From Beverwykella pulmonaria (taxonomy: Eukaryota > Ascomycota > Dothideomycetes > Pleosporales > Melanommataceae): a DNA stretch of 64,000 bases. Where the stretch lies: assembly GCA_001599595.1 (NCBI GenBank), contig BCHH01000002.1, positions 3,204,427-3,268,426 on the forward strand, given 5' to 3'. Both the position numbers and the translations under genes were made by a program. Position 1 is the stretch's first letter. The number at the start of each line of letters is the position of its first letter. This document shows, piece after piece, positions 30,526-40,355 of the stretch. The notes under the pieces are model-generated. The model saw only the letters and a program-made list of their open reading frames with translations. It was not told where the DNA came from and ran no database searches.

Positions 30526-32808
30526 TCATTTCACCTTGCTCATGATAGTCTCCATGCCCCTCTCCACATCGACCTCCGCAGCCTTCGCCTTGACTGCATT
30601 CAACATGCTCCTCTCGAAGTCATCCCGGGACCTCAATACCGCCTCGACCCATCCTATTTGAACATCCCAATAGTTCCTCTTGAAGGTTTCATATGCATAG
30701 GGTACTTGCGACTTTTCCGTCGAGAGCAAGTCGGCCATTTCGCCGACGACGCGCCACTTCGCCTTGATCTCTGGGAACGACGCATAGTTTTCAAAAAACC
30801 CGAACGCTGTCATAACATCATCTCTAATCTTCTCCGTGAAGGGATCCGAGCGCTTGAATTTGGCGCCTTTGTTGCGCACGGCCGAGAGGTAATTTGCGAG
30901 TAACTGGTCGGAAAGCTCTTCGACCAAAATGTCGCGCAACGAGGGATGGAGAACGCTCTCGTAATCATGCAGGTAGTCGGCAAAGGTGCTCACAATAGCG
31001 CCGACGCGTTTCTGCGCATACCATTGTGCAGTGAAGAATTCGGGTAGGATGGAGCGGAAGTCGACTAGGAATATGAGGGAACAGAATATGTTTATGCAAG
31101 TAGTTCCAAGGTCGACATAGCCGTTTCGTAACGATTCGATTTGCGTCTCAATGGTGACGGTGAAGGCAGGAGTGACGAGGGGCGTAATGTCGCGCTCGAA
31201 GGAGGTCAAGTACGATGTCTGTCCATCGACATCCGGGTCGCCCTCGTCGATGCAGGCGATCTGGTCGTTAGCAATCGAGACCAGCCAGTCTTGAAGAGCC
31301 TGCAGCCCGTCTTGATCCGCAGCTGGCCCAGCGTATTTCGATAATTCAGCCTCGGCAAGGGACTGCCACATTCGTTGACGGGATGTGAGAGCGCGGAACA
31401 TGGCTTCGATCACCCCTTCAGCAACATCGGTGCGGTCGCTACTGCTAGCGACCAGCAATTGCTCGCGCAACATGCGCCACATGTCTCCAAGCGTCTTCGT
31501 CCGGAAACATCCATTTTCGTCAGTATCGAGCGCGTTATCGTCGCGGGCAAGGAAGTTTTTCTTGTCTGTTGCTGCCATGCGGTCCATCCATTCGTCGACG
31601 GCTTTGATAATGACTTGCCGGTAGTCGCGAACCAGCTCTGCTGCGCGATTGTCGATGAGATGCGGCTGCAAATACTCTTCCGAGATGCCCAGTTTCTGCA
31701 TTTTGGAGTAATACTTGTCCACCCAGTTGATGATGGCGAGCAGATGCGGGGGCCGGAGGCTCTCGTCGTCGATTTGTTCCAGTAACCAGTCATGCATGTG
31801 CTCGTGGTAGATGGTGTAGTAGGTCCGGAATATCTTCCATTTTTTCGGCATGAGAGTCTGCATGCCGAGCTTCACCGTGTTCAGGTTGTTGAAATACCAC
31901 TTGACATACTTTTCGAGCTTCTCTGGCTCGTCTTGGAATTTCTCATTGGTCTCATCCATGTTTGCCTTGCACACAAACTTGATGGCCGTGATAAACTTCT
32001 CCTTGTATCCACGCAGCTCCTTGGGTCCAGTGGCAATCGACTTGAAGCGTGAGGCCAGGTCCTTGTATTCGCGCTGGGCGTCCTGAAGGGCCTTGACCTT
32101 TTTGTCTGTCTTCTCTTCCTCTTCCACGACCAGGGCCAGCCTGACCACCATTCCGTCGTTACCCGCCTGGACCAGCTCAATCAGATTGATGCAGGCCTCG
32201 CCAATATGTTTGTCAAACCACTCCACCACGTCGTCTAGCCGCGTAAAGTAATCCTGCACTGTGACACCCGTTCGAAGCATAAGGTTTTCGATAAGCTCCG
32301 TGGACGCCACTTCGGAATTCTTGATCTGCTCCAAAGCCTCGTCCCGAATGTCGCGCAATTGGGTGAGACCATAGTGAATCGCTAACAAATTGGGCTGGTT
32401 GGCGGGGTCCTCATCGTCTTGGGCCAGCAGATACTCCAGTTGCTCTAAACGGTCCTGGAAGGTGTCGATATCCCTCTTCATCTTTTCAACCTGCTCAAAG
32501 TTGCGGTGGGTCTGGGCGACGAGGTTGATGTGGGGGAAATCCCGGATCATGACTTGAGACTCGGAGCACAGCTTGTCGATCTTGATCATCTCCTCCTTGA
32601 TGAGGTTGACGGCACGCTGGCCGTCGGTGATGCTGTTCATGCCGGCCTGGGTCACCTCGAGCTGGTCCCTGAGCCCGTGGCGCAACTGGCCGTCGACGGC
32701 AGCCTTCTTGCGCATGAACTCGGCCTTGAGCGCGGGGATCTTGTCGAGGTCCTCGGGATGCCGCAGCAGCTCGGCGAGCTTGACTGTGGCGGACTCGACA
32801 TCGTTCAT
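30526..32808 (-). CDS. SEC6: Exocyst complex component Sec6, 760 residues
   Basis: Intronless. The protein starts MNDVESATVKLAELLRHPED and is made of helices throughout, as in Sec6: N-terminal coiled coil (about 20-200), then the typical PKKWKIFRTYYTIYHEHMHD and a C-terminal helical-bundle region (YLTSFERDITPLVTPAFT, ILPEFFTAQWYAQKRV, LVEELSDQLLANYL). Sec6 is a subunit of the octameric exocyst, which tethers secretory vesicles to the plasma membrane at hyphal tips and septa. Its length agrees with known Sec6 proteins (about 730-800). The frame is open upstream to 33069, but that extension is low-complexity and unlike Sec6, so the ATG at 32808 is chosen. It is divergent from DPH3. Confidence 0.95.
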   Translation of the reverse strand: MNDVESATVKLAELLRHPEDLDKIPALKAEFMRKKAAVDGQLRHGLRDQLEVTQAGMNSITDGQRAVNLIKEEMIKIDKLCSESQVMIRDFPHINLVAQTHRNFEQVEKMKRDIDTFQDRLEQLEYLLAQDDEDPANQPNLLAIHYGLTQLRDIRDEALEQIKNSEVASTELIENLMLRTGVTVQDYFTRLDDVVEWFDKHIGEACINLIELVQAGNDGMVVRLALVVEEEEKTDKKVKALQDAQREYKDLASRFKSIATGPKELRGYKEKFITAIKFVCKANMDETNEKFQDEPEKLEKYVKWYFNNLNTVKLGMQTLMPKKWKIFRTYYTIYHEHMHDWLLEQIDDESLRPPHLLAIINWVDKYYSKMQKLGISEEYLQPHLIDNRAAELVRDYRQVIIKAVDEWMDRMAATDKKNFLARDDNALDTDENGCFRTKTLGDMWRMLREQLLVASSSDRTDVAEGVIEAMFRALTSRQRMWQSLAEAELSKYAGPAADQDGLQALQDWLVSIANDQIACIDEGDPDVDGQTSYLTSFERDITPLVTPAFTVTIETQIESLRNGYVDLGTTCINIFCSLIFLVDFRSILPEFFTAQWYAQKRVGAIVSTFADYLHDYESVLHPSLRDILVEELSDQLLANYLSAVRNKGAKFKRSDPFTEKIRDDVMTAFGFFENYASFPEIKAKWRVVGEMADLLSTEKSQVPYAYETFKRNYWDVQIGWVEAVLRSRDDFERSMLNAVKAKAAEVDVERGMETIMSKVK

Positions 32809-33175
32809 GGTGCGGCAGCAGGCGGGCTGTTGTGATCGGCGGACTCGGTCGGCGACGATACGCCCATGAGGCGGGAGAGTGTGTGTGTGGGGAGTGGAGG
32901 AGGTGGAGGCGGAGAATGGTGGGATGATGGTTTGCGTTTGTGAGCCGTGGTTTGGGCCACAGATGTCGACGAAGTTGCGCCCTACCCAGAAACGGATTAG
33001 CGTAGCGTGAGCTGCAGATGTTCCCCGCGGCGGCTCCTCCGCCGCCACTTTTTCTTTTACCTCTTTCAAGACTCACGCTTCACCACTACCAACGCCTGTC
33101 CCCCACCCCAGTCGTTTTCTCCCTTCAGGACTAACGCATCGTCATTACTGGTTCTTGTTACCCACCCTAGACATC
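32809..33175. promoter_or_regulatory. Bidirectional promoter, SEC6 / DPH3
   Basis: 367 bases separate the two divergent start codons. The region right of the middle is pyrimidine-rich on the plus strand (TTTTTCTTTTACCTCTTTC), as in many fungal promoters. No TATA box stands out. Confidence 0.6.
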
Positions 33176-33480
33176 ATGGCGGACGAGGATATCAACCTCT
33201 ACGACGAAGTCGAAATCGAAGACTGCCAATACGACGAGACACTCCAGATCTTCCACTTCCCATGTCCCTGCGGCGACCGCTTCGAGATTAATATCGACGA
33301 TATGCGCGACGGCGAAGACATCGCACGATGCCCTACCTGCAGTCTGATGATCCGCATCATATTCGATGAGGTATGCGCTCACAACTCTTCCTCGGCTTGT
33401 TGCGCAGTGCTGATAAAATACAGACCGATCTTCCCACCCCCATAACCGACACCCTTCAGGCCACTTCCATCACCGCCTAG
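33176..33480 (+). CDS. DPH3: Diphthamide biosynthesis protein 3 (CSL zinc-finger protein), 83 residues, two exons
   Basis: Exon 1 is 33176-33370 and exon 2 is 33424-33480, with a phase-0 intron of 53 bases. Exon 1 alone encodes the complete CSL zinc finger: [42 protein letters not shown]. The four zinc or iron ligands are Cys30, Cys32, Cys52 and Cys55. DPH3/Kti11 delivers electrons to the Dph1-Dph2 radical enzyme in the first step of diphthamide formation on elongation factor 2, and also supports Elongator-dependent tRNA wobble modification. The length is almost that of the yeast protein (82). The 18-residue exon-2 tail is less conserved. Confidence 0.95.
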
Positions 33481-33850
33481 AAAGCCGATCACAGCGCTTA
33501 AACCCTTTGCTGCGAGAAGGAGACTATCGAATGGAGGGAATATGGATCGCAAGGAGAGGCTGTGAACTCGTTATTAGTGTACAAAATTCTAGGCTGGTTT
33601 GCATATCATGGAGTACGGTTAGAAGGGGCGTTCACTCGGGCTGGGAATACCAAGGGAGGCTCCCTCAGGCATGGTGGGCGAATAAAAAAAAGTCATTTTT
33701 GGTCTTTTGGACCGTTCGTATCGAAGCTTGGTCGATTTGGTACAGTGGGGGAATCCAATACTGCGCAGCATATTGCCAAACACTCTTTCCAGATACAGTT
33801 CTTTACTCAGTACAGCGCATTCTTCGCGATAAGATGCGTCGTGAAAGTGT
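33481..33850. other. Convergent intergenic region
   Basis: 3' ends of DPH3 and the frataxin gene; no feature seen. Confidence 0.4.
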
Positions 33851-34525
33851 TCAGATGGGATCACCGGCGTCATCTCCCAGATTGACGCCGAGCTCCTTGC
33901 GGATGATGTCGGACAGAGACGTGCCATCCCTCAGATAGATCCAGTCGCCAGTGCCCCCGCCCGCCTTCTGATGCATCGACTCGCCCGTGACCACCCAGTC
34001 GAATCGTTTCGGTCCAGACTGGGGAGAGCTGAGCCAAATCTGCTTGTTTGGGGGTTGTTTGTTGAGTACGTATATGCCCTTGCCAACTATGGATACTTCG
34101 AGCACGCCCGCCTGTCGAACTCGTCAGTCATGGTGCCACTTCGATATTGGATACGAAAAGCAGGATATGCATACGGAGTACTCCACATCGACCTCCTGAC
34201 GCTTCTCCTGCTCTGCCTCCAGTTTGGTCACCAGCTCCTCCAGGTACTCGTCCGCAAGCTTGTTGAACTCGGTCGTCGAGATGTCCGTAGCGACGGTGGG
34301 CTGCTCAGTGTCCTCGCTCTTTTTGGGCGCTGGGTTCTCTGAATCCGGCATGATCCCTCGGACGGTAATGGATGAATGGAAGCTTCGAATCGCAGCAGCT
34401 GGGCGCTGTCTAGTCCCCGCAATCGAAGCTCTGGGAACGAAGCATCTGGCGGAGAATGGAGAGGGGATGGTTGGACGGAAGCCACGGCGAAGACCGGCGC
34501 TGCCAATTTGCGTGAAAGATTTCAT
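33851..34525 (-). CDS. YFH1: Frataxin, mitochondrial, 203 residues, two exons
   Basis: Exon 1 is 34525-34175 and exon 2 is 34111-33851, with a phase-0 intron of 63 bases. Residues 1-about 65 are rich in Arg, Ser and Ala without acidic residues ([20 protein letters not shown]), a mitochondrial presequence. The frataxin fold follows. Helix 1 includes [17 protein letters not shown] with its acidic face, and [20 protein letters not shown] begins the sheet. [20 protein letters not shown], then FDWV and GDWIYLRDG complete the sheet, and the final helix contains [11 protein letters not shown]. All standard landmarks are present. Frataxin is the allosteric activator of the cysteine desulfurase complex in iron-sulfur cluster assembly in the matrix. 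Confidence 0.95.
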
Positions 34526-34734
34526 AGCGATTGCGATGGATTCCGAGTAGGCAGAACTGAGATGATGGGTGTTGCAGAAGAGGAGCCCCGGGGGCTACAT
34601 GGAGCTGGAGAGCTTGTTTGGGTGGCCCGAGCACCTCCCCGCAATCCCATCATCCCGCAGTCCGCAAGGCACATGGCAGAGACTGGTTGCACCGGCGAGA
34701 TCAATATCAACATCAACACCAGCACACAACCACC

Positions 34735-35413
34735 ATGATCAACGCCGTGCTCGTCTTCAATAACGCCGGCCATCCGCGGTTGACCAAATTCTACACCCAG
34801 CTGGTAGGCGACGCTTTCCATGTATAAGCTCAAGACTGCGCATTCTCATCTTTACCACAGGACACAAGTGTTCAGCAGAGGCTCATTGGTGAGATATTCA
34901 CCCTCGTCGCCAACCGTCCCAACTCGGCGTGCAACTTCCTTCCGTACGTTCCAGTGCCAACTCCTGTTTCCTCCACTCACTCACTCACCTCAACATGGCA
35001 GGCTCCCACCTCTCCTCGCCAGCAGTAGCAAATCCTCCACCCCCACCACCCCCCACAACGACACACCCTCCCTCGTCACCTACCGGCACTACGCAACCCT
35101 CTACTTCATCATAATTAGCACATCTACGGAATCGCCGCTTGCGCTACTCGACCTGATCCAAGTCTTCGTGCAAGCCCTCGACGGCCTGTTCGAGAATGTG
35201 TGCGAACTAGATCTCATCTTCAACTTCGAGACGCTGCATGCTACACTCGGGGAAATGATCGTGGGAGGTGTCGTTGTGGAGACGCAGCTAGACAAGGTTG
35301 TAGAAGGTGTGAAGGCGCAGGGCAAGGTTGCAAAGAGGCCTATTAATGAGGGCAAGGGCGGGTTGAGTCTGGGCGGATTTGGGCGGGGAGATGGCATTTG
35401 GGCTGGACGGTGA
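34735..35413 (+). CDS. APS3: AP-3 adaptor complex sigma subunit, 187 residues, three exons
   Basis: Exons: 34735-34803, 34861-34943 and 35002-35413; the introns are 57 and 58 bases, and the frame is kept. The start MINAVLVFNNAGHPRLTKFY is the classical first strand of an AP sigma chain. It continues DTSVQQRLIGEIFTLVANRP, then YRHYATLYFIIISTSTESPL and LFENVCELDLIFNFETLH, with the second signature GEMIVGGVVVETQ. The insert after NFLP (about 20 Ser/Thr/Pro residues) and the glycine-rich tail are typical of AP-3 sigma in moulds. The complex sorts cargo from Golgi/endosomes to the vacuole. The start lies 209 bases from the divergent frataxin start. Confidence 0.92.
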
Positions 35414-36222
35414 AGAACCGGGAGAAGAAATGGTGAAAATGATAAGGCATCCACCGGAAGAACTCCCAAAGCCATTCTCAAAAGCGCGGGTCTCTAAACG
35501 ACACTCGGCTTGAGCCTGCCTAGGGCCAGTTAGAAAGGAAAGGATGATCTAGGCAGGCCAACGGATTAAATCTCGAGGCCAGGTCGAATCTAACACGAAC
35601 GAGGGATGAGACCTAGATCTCAAGCCCAGCAATCTCTCGGGCCCCTTTGACCGTCGCAGTTACAGATGCTCCGAACTTCAAGGCAGATTCAGATATACGT
35701 CTTATTCATCGCTATTATACCTTTTGGAAACAGCATCGAAGCCAAGGTGATGTTGTTATATATGATTGGCTGCTCCAGTAGTGTTTCAGATCGTGAACCA
35801 ATTACCATGATCCGGTCCGCCTCGCCGTGCATTTACCCACGACAACTTCGCTACAGTTCACATACAAGTCTCGCTACCCTCGGGCGACATCGAGAAGACG
35901 CGAACCATTCTTCAACAGTTTGTTCAGAATCTAACAAGAAGACCGAATTGTGGCCACGAACCAATTTTGCAATTTCCAGTCCACGTAGATGACCTTGCAG
36001 AATTCTTTCGCCGTTGGGATTGGTTAGAGCGCCGCTACAATTAATATACATGAACAGCCTCAATATCGAACGCATAGCGGCGGGTACTTGATCTCCCTTA
36101 GGAACATCTGTCTATAGATCGCTATCCACACGTGGCCAGATGACATCGCATGGCTCTATATCATGGCCTTCTGGAACATTTTTTGAAGGCATCCGTCGTG
36201 TCCTTTTGAGCTTCAGATCACC
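35414..36222. other. Gene-free stretch
   Basis: Intergenic between APS3 and the glycosidase gene; no credible coding frame. The promoter of the glycosidase is expected in the right part. Confidence 0.4.
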
Positions 36223-38467
36223 ATGTTTTTTCTCAATATCCTTGCATCGTTGGTATCTGTTGCTTCGCTGGCCAAGTTTGTGGCTGCCGATCTGAGGATT
36301 ACTGCAAACCATCACTCTTTTGGTGGCGTGAACTACCCTGGGCTTCAGTATTTGGAGCCAAACTATCGAGATGAAGTCATTCGTGCTATTGTGAAGACAA
36401 ACGCGCGAGTGATCCGGCTGTTCAGTAAGTCCACGTTAACACACTCTTCCTCTTACTGATCGCTAACTTGTTCGTAGTCAGAGGGGACAAGGACCACTTA
36501 GATGTATGGAAGAAAGACTACCTCCAACCTTGTTCTACGGAGTATTGACATGCGCTAGCCGGAATCAGAGATTGGTGTTTTTGACCGAACGATTCTCGAT
36601 CAGTTCGACGATACTCTTGCTGCCATTCATCACATCTCCAAAGGTACGTGATATGTGTCCCTCAATCGTCTCGGTTCTAATTTCAGCCGTAGGTCAAATC
36701 AAAGTCATTATCGCACCACATGACGCTCATGCGCTTCGAGAATCAAACGATGTGCCATGTGATGCATATTGCAAGCATATCAATGGCGCTTTCCTGGACT
36801 TTTACAGCAATCTTGAAAGTCAGTTACACGCCGTCCTGTTGTTGCTAAGTCGAGTAAAAAGTGCTTGTTCTAACGTATGCATAGTTCGAGAGTTCTACAA
36901 GACCCGACTATCGGTGTTCTTCAACCACTACCCTTCCAAGAACTTCAACGGCGAATCATGGAGTAAACTAAACGCCGTCATCTTGGTTCGTCGCATATCA
37001 TTATCATCACCTCCATACTAATAAAAGGCTAACTGCAAACAGGGAGTTGATGTCCAGAACGAACCCTGGTCTGGCATATCGCCCATCGTCGCCGGTGAGC
37101 CCTGGCTTTGCGAAATCGCAACGCACCTGAAAGAAGACCTCGGGCTAGGGAAAAGCGGTATCGCCGTTATCACAGGTGGGATCTCTGGTCCCCAAAGTGT
37201 CGGAGGAAGCGAAAATTTCCCCGACTCTGCGTTTGACTGTTCCGCCATCGATGTCATCGGCATCCATGGTTACTACTCTGCTAGTGACGATGCTACAGCC
37301 GGGACTCCATGGGCGAATATGTTCCTCCCTGGAAATACACTGACTTCGAGGGCGCTGGGAAAGAAGCTGTTAATGGTCGAGGAGTGGTCGTATGTTGCCA
37401 GCAAGAACGGCCTGCATTATAAGAAGCCTGATATCTGGGACCAAGGAAATGCACTCAACTATCGAGGTATCCCCTGGGTATGTTCACCTTCCCCTCTGTT
37501 CCTGATTACCGCAGTCTAATAGTGCTTGTAGATCTACTCACACGTCACAACCAAAGACGAAGGCACCTCCTCCCGCGTCAGCATTTTCCGCGAGCCCCAG
37601 TTCGCCATTGGCGCCCTCTCGGATGTCCTAACCCGCGCATCTACCTCGCGGAGCAACTTCGACTGGAATCCCTACCTCCCGGCCACCAAACCCCTCTCGA
37701 ATGCCACACACATGACCCTCAACCCCTTCATCCTCGAGCAAAGCGACTGCACCTTCGGCTGCGTAGGCCACCTCTGCGACGCTGCCGACGGCTGCACGCC
37801 CGACCTCATTTGCAAGAATTCCATATGCCAGGACCCGCCGGAATCTCAACCCGGAAACGTAGGCGCAGAATGCAACTCCAAGCAAGTCTGTCAAGAGCAC
37901 CTCCAGTGCACCGGAGGAACATGCCAAAAATGCATAGCCCGACCCAGCATCCACCCTCGCGAGCGTGGCGTCAAACCAAGGAGCTACGAAGAGGTCCGCG
38001 CAACTGCGGGCTCCATACACGAACAATGCCACGCCGACAGCACCACGCGCTTCCTGCCCTCCACCTCTTTACGCACCTTACCCTTCTGTCTCCCCCCTGT
38101 CCCACAAACCTCGCCCAACCGCCGCAGAAACCCGTGCCACAACGCCGCCCACTGCGACGTAAACGAGTTCTGCGACTGGGGCTTTTGCACATTATGTAAA
38201 CGCGGAGACGGGTGTCTAGGCACAAAGTGCAAGAGTAATAACAAGTGTAAGACAGGGTTTTGTAATGCGTATGGAAGATGCGACTACCCTGGCAAGCCGA
38301 AGGTGAGGAGTGGGCCTGGGGCGAGGAGCGGGAGGAGGGGCCCTGGGTATAATACAGGACAGAAGAGGGAGGAGGGTGGTGGCCCGAATAAGGTTAGGAG
38401 TGAGGCTTTGCGGATCAATATTCCTACTGAAGGGGTGAAGGCGACCGGAGCTCCAGCTTCGGGGTGA
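36223..38467 (+). CDS. Secreted GH5-like glycoside hydrolase with cysteine-rich C-terminal tail, 636 residues, seven exons
   Basis: Exons: 36223-36424, 36478-36503, 36559-36643, 36693-36818, 36885-36985, 37043-37477 and 37532-38467. All introns are GT/AG, 49-66 bases. A signal peptide (MFFLNILASLVSVASLAKFV, then AA) leads into a (beta/alpha)8 barrel. Motifs are NHHSFGGVNYPGLQ, ARVIRLFIRGDKDH, the proton donor in LGVDVQNEPWSG, a histidine strand VIGIHGYYSA, and the nucleophile in LLMVEEWSY. This is the order expected of clan GH-A, family 5. The last ~200 residues hold two groups of cysteines (CTFGCVGHLCDAADGCTPDL and CDVNEFCDWGFCTLCKRGDG) and a basic, Gly/Arg-rich end. The enzyme likely cuts a wall or plant beta-glycan; the exact substrate is unknown. 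Between the two cysteine groups the frame is open but poorly conserved-looking. Confidence 0.8.
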
Positions 38468-38953
38468 GACTTGAGGGTTGGAGGTTGGGGTGTATGATAG
38501 AGGTCTCAGGTGGGTATGGATGGCGTCAACATTGATTATTGGAAGGGGATAAAATCTATGCATTTGACAATTGTGATATATTGACCATATCTGGCCTGCC
38601 GCTTGATGTCCTCCTTGTAGGCATGTGTTCATAGGATACCGCCTCTTGCACGATATGCTTCTTGGTAGATTTTATGAATTAATATGAAAGTTTGAGCCAG
38701 CTTAATCCCACAAAAAGTTCACATGGCATTTGTGCAGGATATCTTGTTTGTATGATTTGTGTTTGTATTGGTATTACATTCATCGACGTCTCGAAAGATA
38801 CGTCGGATACAATAAGGATTGTAAATGGCCCTTCTTTTGCGGGCCGATATACACATAACCGCGTCTCACCGTTGGCATTACTAAAGCCCGCACAAACACA
38901 AAGCGTTGTGCATGAAGTTTGTCCCCATACACCTCATCGCCTGTACGCCCATA
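38468..38953. other. Gene-free stretch before transposon
   Basis: 3' flank of the glycosidase gene. No coding or repeat signal. Confidence 0.4.
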
Positions 38954-38989
38954 CAGTCACGCGTCAAAAGTTTTGCCCGCTAAGCGAGA
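38954..38989 (+). repeat. Left terminal inverted repeat of the Tc1/mariner element
   Basis: Begins CAGTCACGCGTCAAAAG directly after TA. Bases 38962-38989 are perfectly repeated, inverted, at 40267-40294. Confidence 0.92.
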
Positions 38990-39037
38990 ACTCAAAAACG
39001 CGTCGCGTACACCCCCACATTTCAACTCACAACTACG

Positions 39038-40165
39038 ATGCCGCAAGGTCGTCAATTTGGCACAGAAATCTCAGGAAATAGGCGCCAGAGGCCTAATTTA
39101 ACGCCAGACCAGCGACTGCAAATCATTTCCAAGGCCTTGGCTGGTGCTACGACTGTAGAGCTCGTCAAGGAGTTTGATCGCGACCCCACTACAATATGAC
39201 GCCTACTACGCTTGGCTGCCACCCGCAAAACCACGACTGAAGCTTGCCGTACTGGCCGTCCTCCTATACTATCACGTCACTAGAAGAAGTTAGTGTATCA
39301 AGCCGTGCGAAAAAATCCTAAAATTTAGTACAAAGAGCTCTAAAAAGTAGCCCAGCTTGCGCTACTAGATGGCTCCCTTTCTCCTGCGCCTAGCAAGTCT
39401 ACGCTATACTAGGCAATTAAGCAGACTGGTGTTGTCTATAGGCCTTGTAGGAAACAACCTAAACTGACGCGCTCGCGCGCTCTACTCTAGTGGAGGTGGT
39501 GTAGAGACTATTGTCACTTCAACTTTGCTTGGCGGCTAATTAAGTTCTCTAACAAGTGCTCAATTTAGAAGGGTGCAGGGCATAAGAGAGAGTAGGCATT
39601 TATGTACCTACATAAGAAATGGGATACAAGGATAATTACAGAGCTCTCAACATCATAGCCACTAGCGCAGATGGTGTGGGGAGCTATATAGCTTAATGAA
39701 AGAGGGCGTCCTCAAAGGAGTCCTCTTATTATCATGGAACGCGATCCTAATGCTCCACGCAACGGCTATTCAGCTCAATTGTACATTGAGGCTCTGCGCC
39801 AAGGCCTTCTCCCTTACTATTGTTAAGGGCAGCTGTTCCAGCAGGATAACGCGCGTATACATACGGCTGCCGCAACGCGCGCCTTTATGGCTAATCACTC
39901 TATCACAACTATCAACTAGCCACCCTACTCACCAGACCTCAACCCTATTGAACACATGTGGTGGCACCTTAAAAAGCTTATATTTAAGCGCTACCCTGAA
40001 TTTAATAACTTCAGCTGGGCTAAAGAGGAGTGGGATTAATTTTGTGAGGCCTTGAAGGAATGTTGGCGAGCGATACCTGGGAGGCTAATTAAGCGACTTA
40101 TTATGAGCATGCCAGCTTGTATACAAGCCTGTAGGCGCGCGAGAGGCTGGCATACAAAGTATTAA
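39038..40165 (+). pseudogene. Tc1/mariner transposase, full length (375 codons), about 13 internal stops
   Basis: One frame can be followed from ATG 39038 to TAA 40163-40165 without any indel. It is interrupted by about thirteen stops, mostly TAG where a CAG glutamine is expected, plus a few TAA and one TGA. Blocks: helix-turn-helix LTPDQRLQIISKALAGATTV, linker CRTGRPPILS, first catalytic block IKFSNKCSI (Asp replaced by Asn, and Glu by Lys), second block GQLFQQDNARIHTA, third PPYSPDLNPIEHMWW. CAG-to-TAG, GAC-to-AAC and GAG-to-AAG changes together are what RIP does on both strands. It cannot encode a working enzyme. Confidence 0.9.
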
Positions 40166-40266
40166 ATTAATTTATAGCTCTGGATAAAATATCTCAATTT
40201 ACTATTGGTTGTGTAGCTTTTTATTCACTTTCTTAGAATGTGGGTGTTCATGGTGATGCAGGGCAA

Positions 40267-40302
40267 TCTCGCTTAGCGGGCAAAACTTTTGACGTAGTAC
40301 TG
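40267..40302 (-). repeat. Right terminal inverted repeat of the Tc1/mariner element
   Basis: Ends ...TTTTGACGTAGTACTG before TA. Four mismatches to the left copy, all in an outer tetranucleotide block. Confidence 0.92.
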
Positions 40303-40355
40303 TACATAACACTCTGCATATACAACAAAAGAAACGACTGACCTTTGGTCAAAAG

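Larger units (their letters stand above)
38954..40302 (+). mobile_element. Complete-outline Tc1/mariner element, mutated (RIP-like)
   Basis: The element is 1,349 bases, bounded by 36-base terminal inverted repeats (38954-38989 and 40267-40302; 32 of 36 match, the inner 28 perfect) and flanked by TA at 38952-38953 and 40303-40304. It holds a single transposase frame, 39038-40165. The end structure and size are those of Tc1/mariner. The inverted repeats include CAAAAGTTTTGCCCGCTAAG. Confidence 0.92.

Noticed and set aside
31375..32086. Plus-strand frames over the SEC6 gene
   Set aside because: Antisense shadows of a strongly conserved coding sequence.
33007..33291. Frame starting upstream of DPH3 in another phase
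   Set aside because: Overlaps the DPH3 start in a wrong frame; the zinc-finger frame is certain.
37480..38199. 239-codon frame rich in Arg, Pro and His
   Set aside because: Shifted shadow of the cysteine-rich tail of the GH5-like protein; composition typical of a wrong frame.
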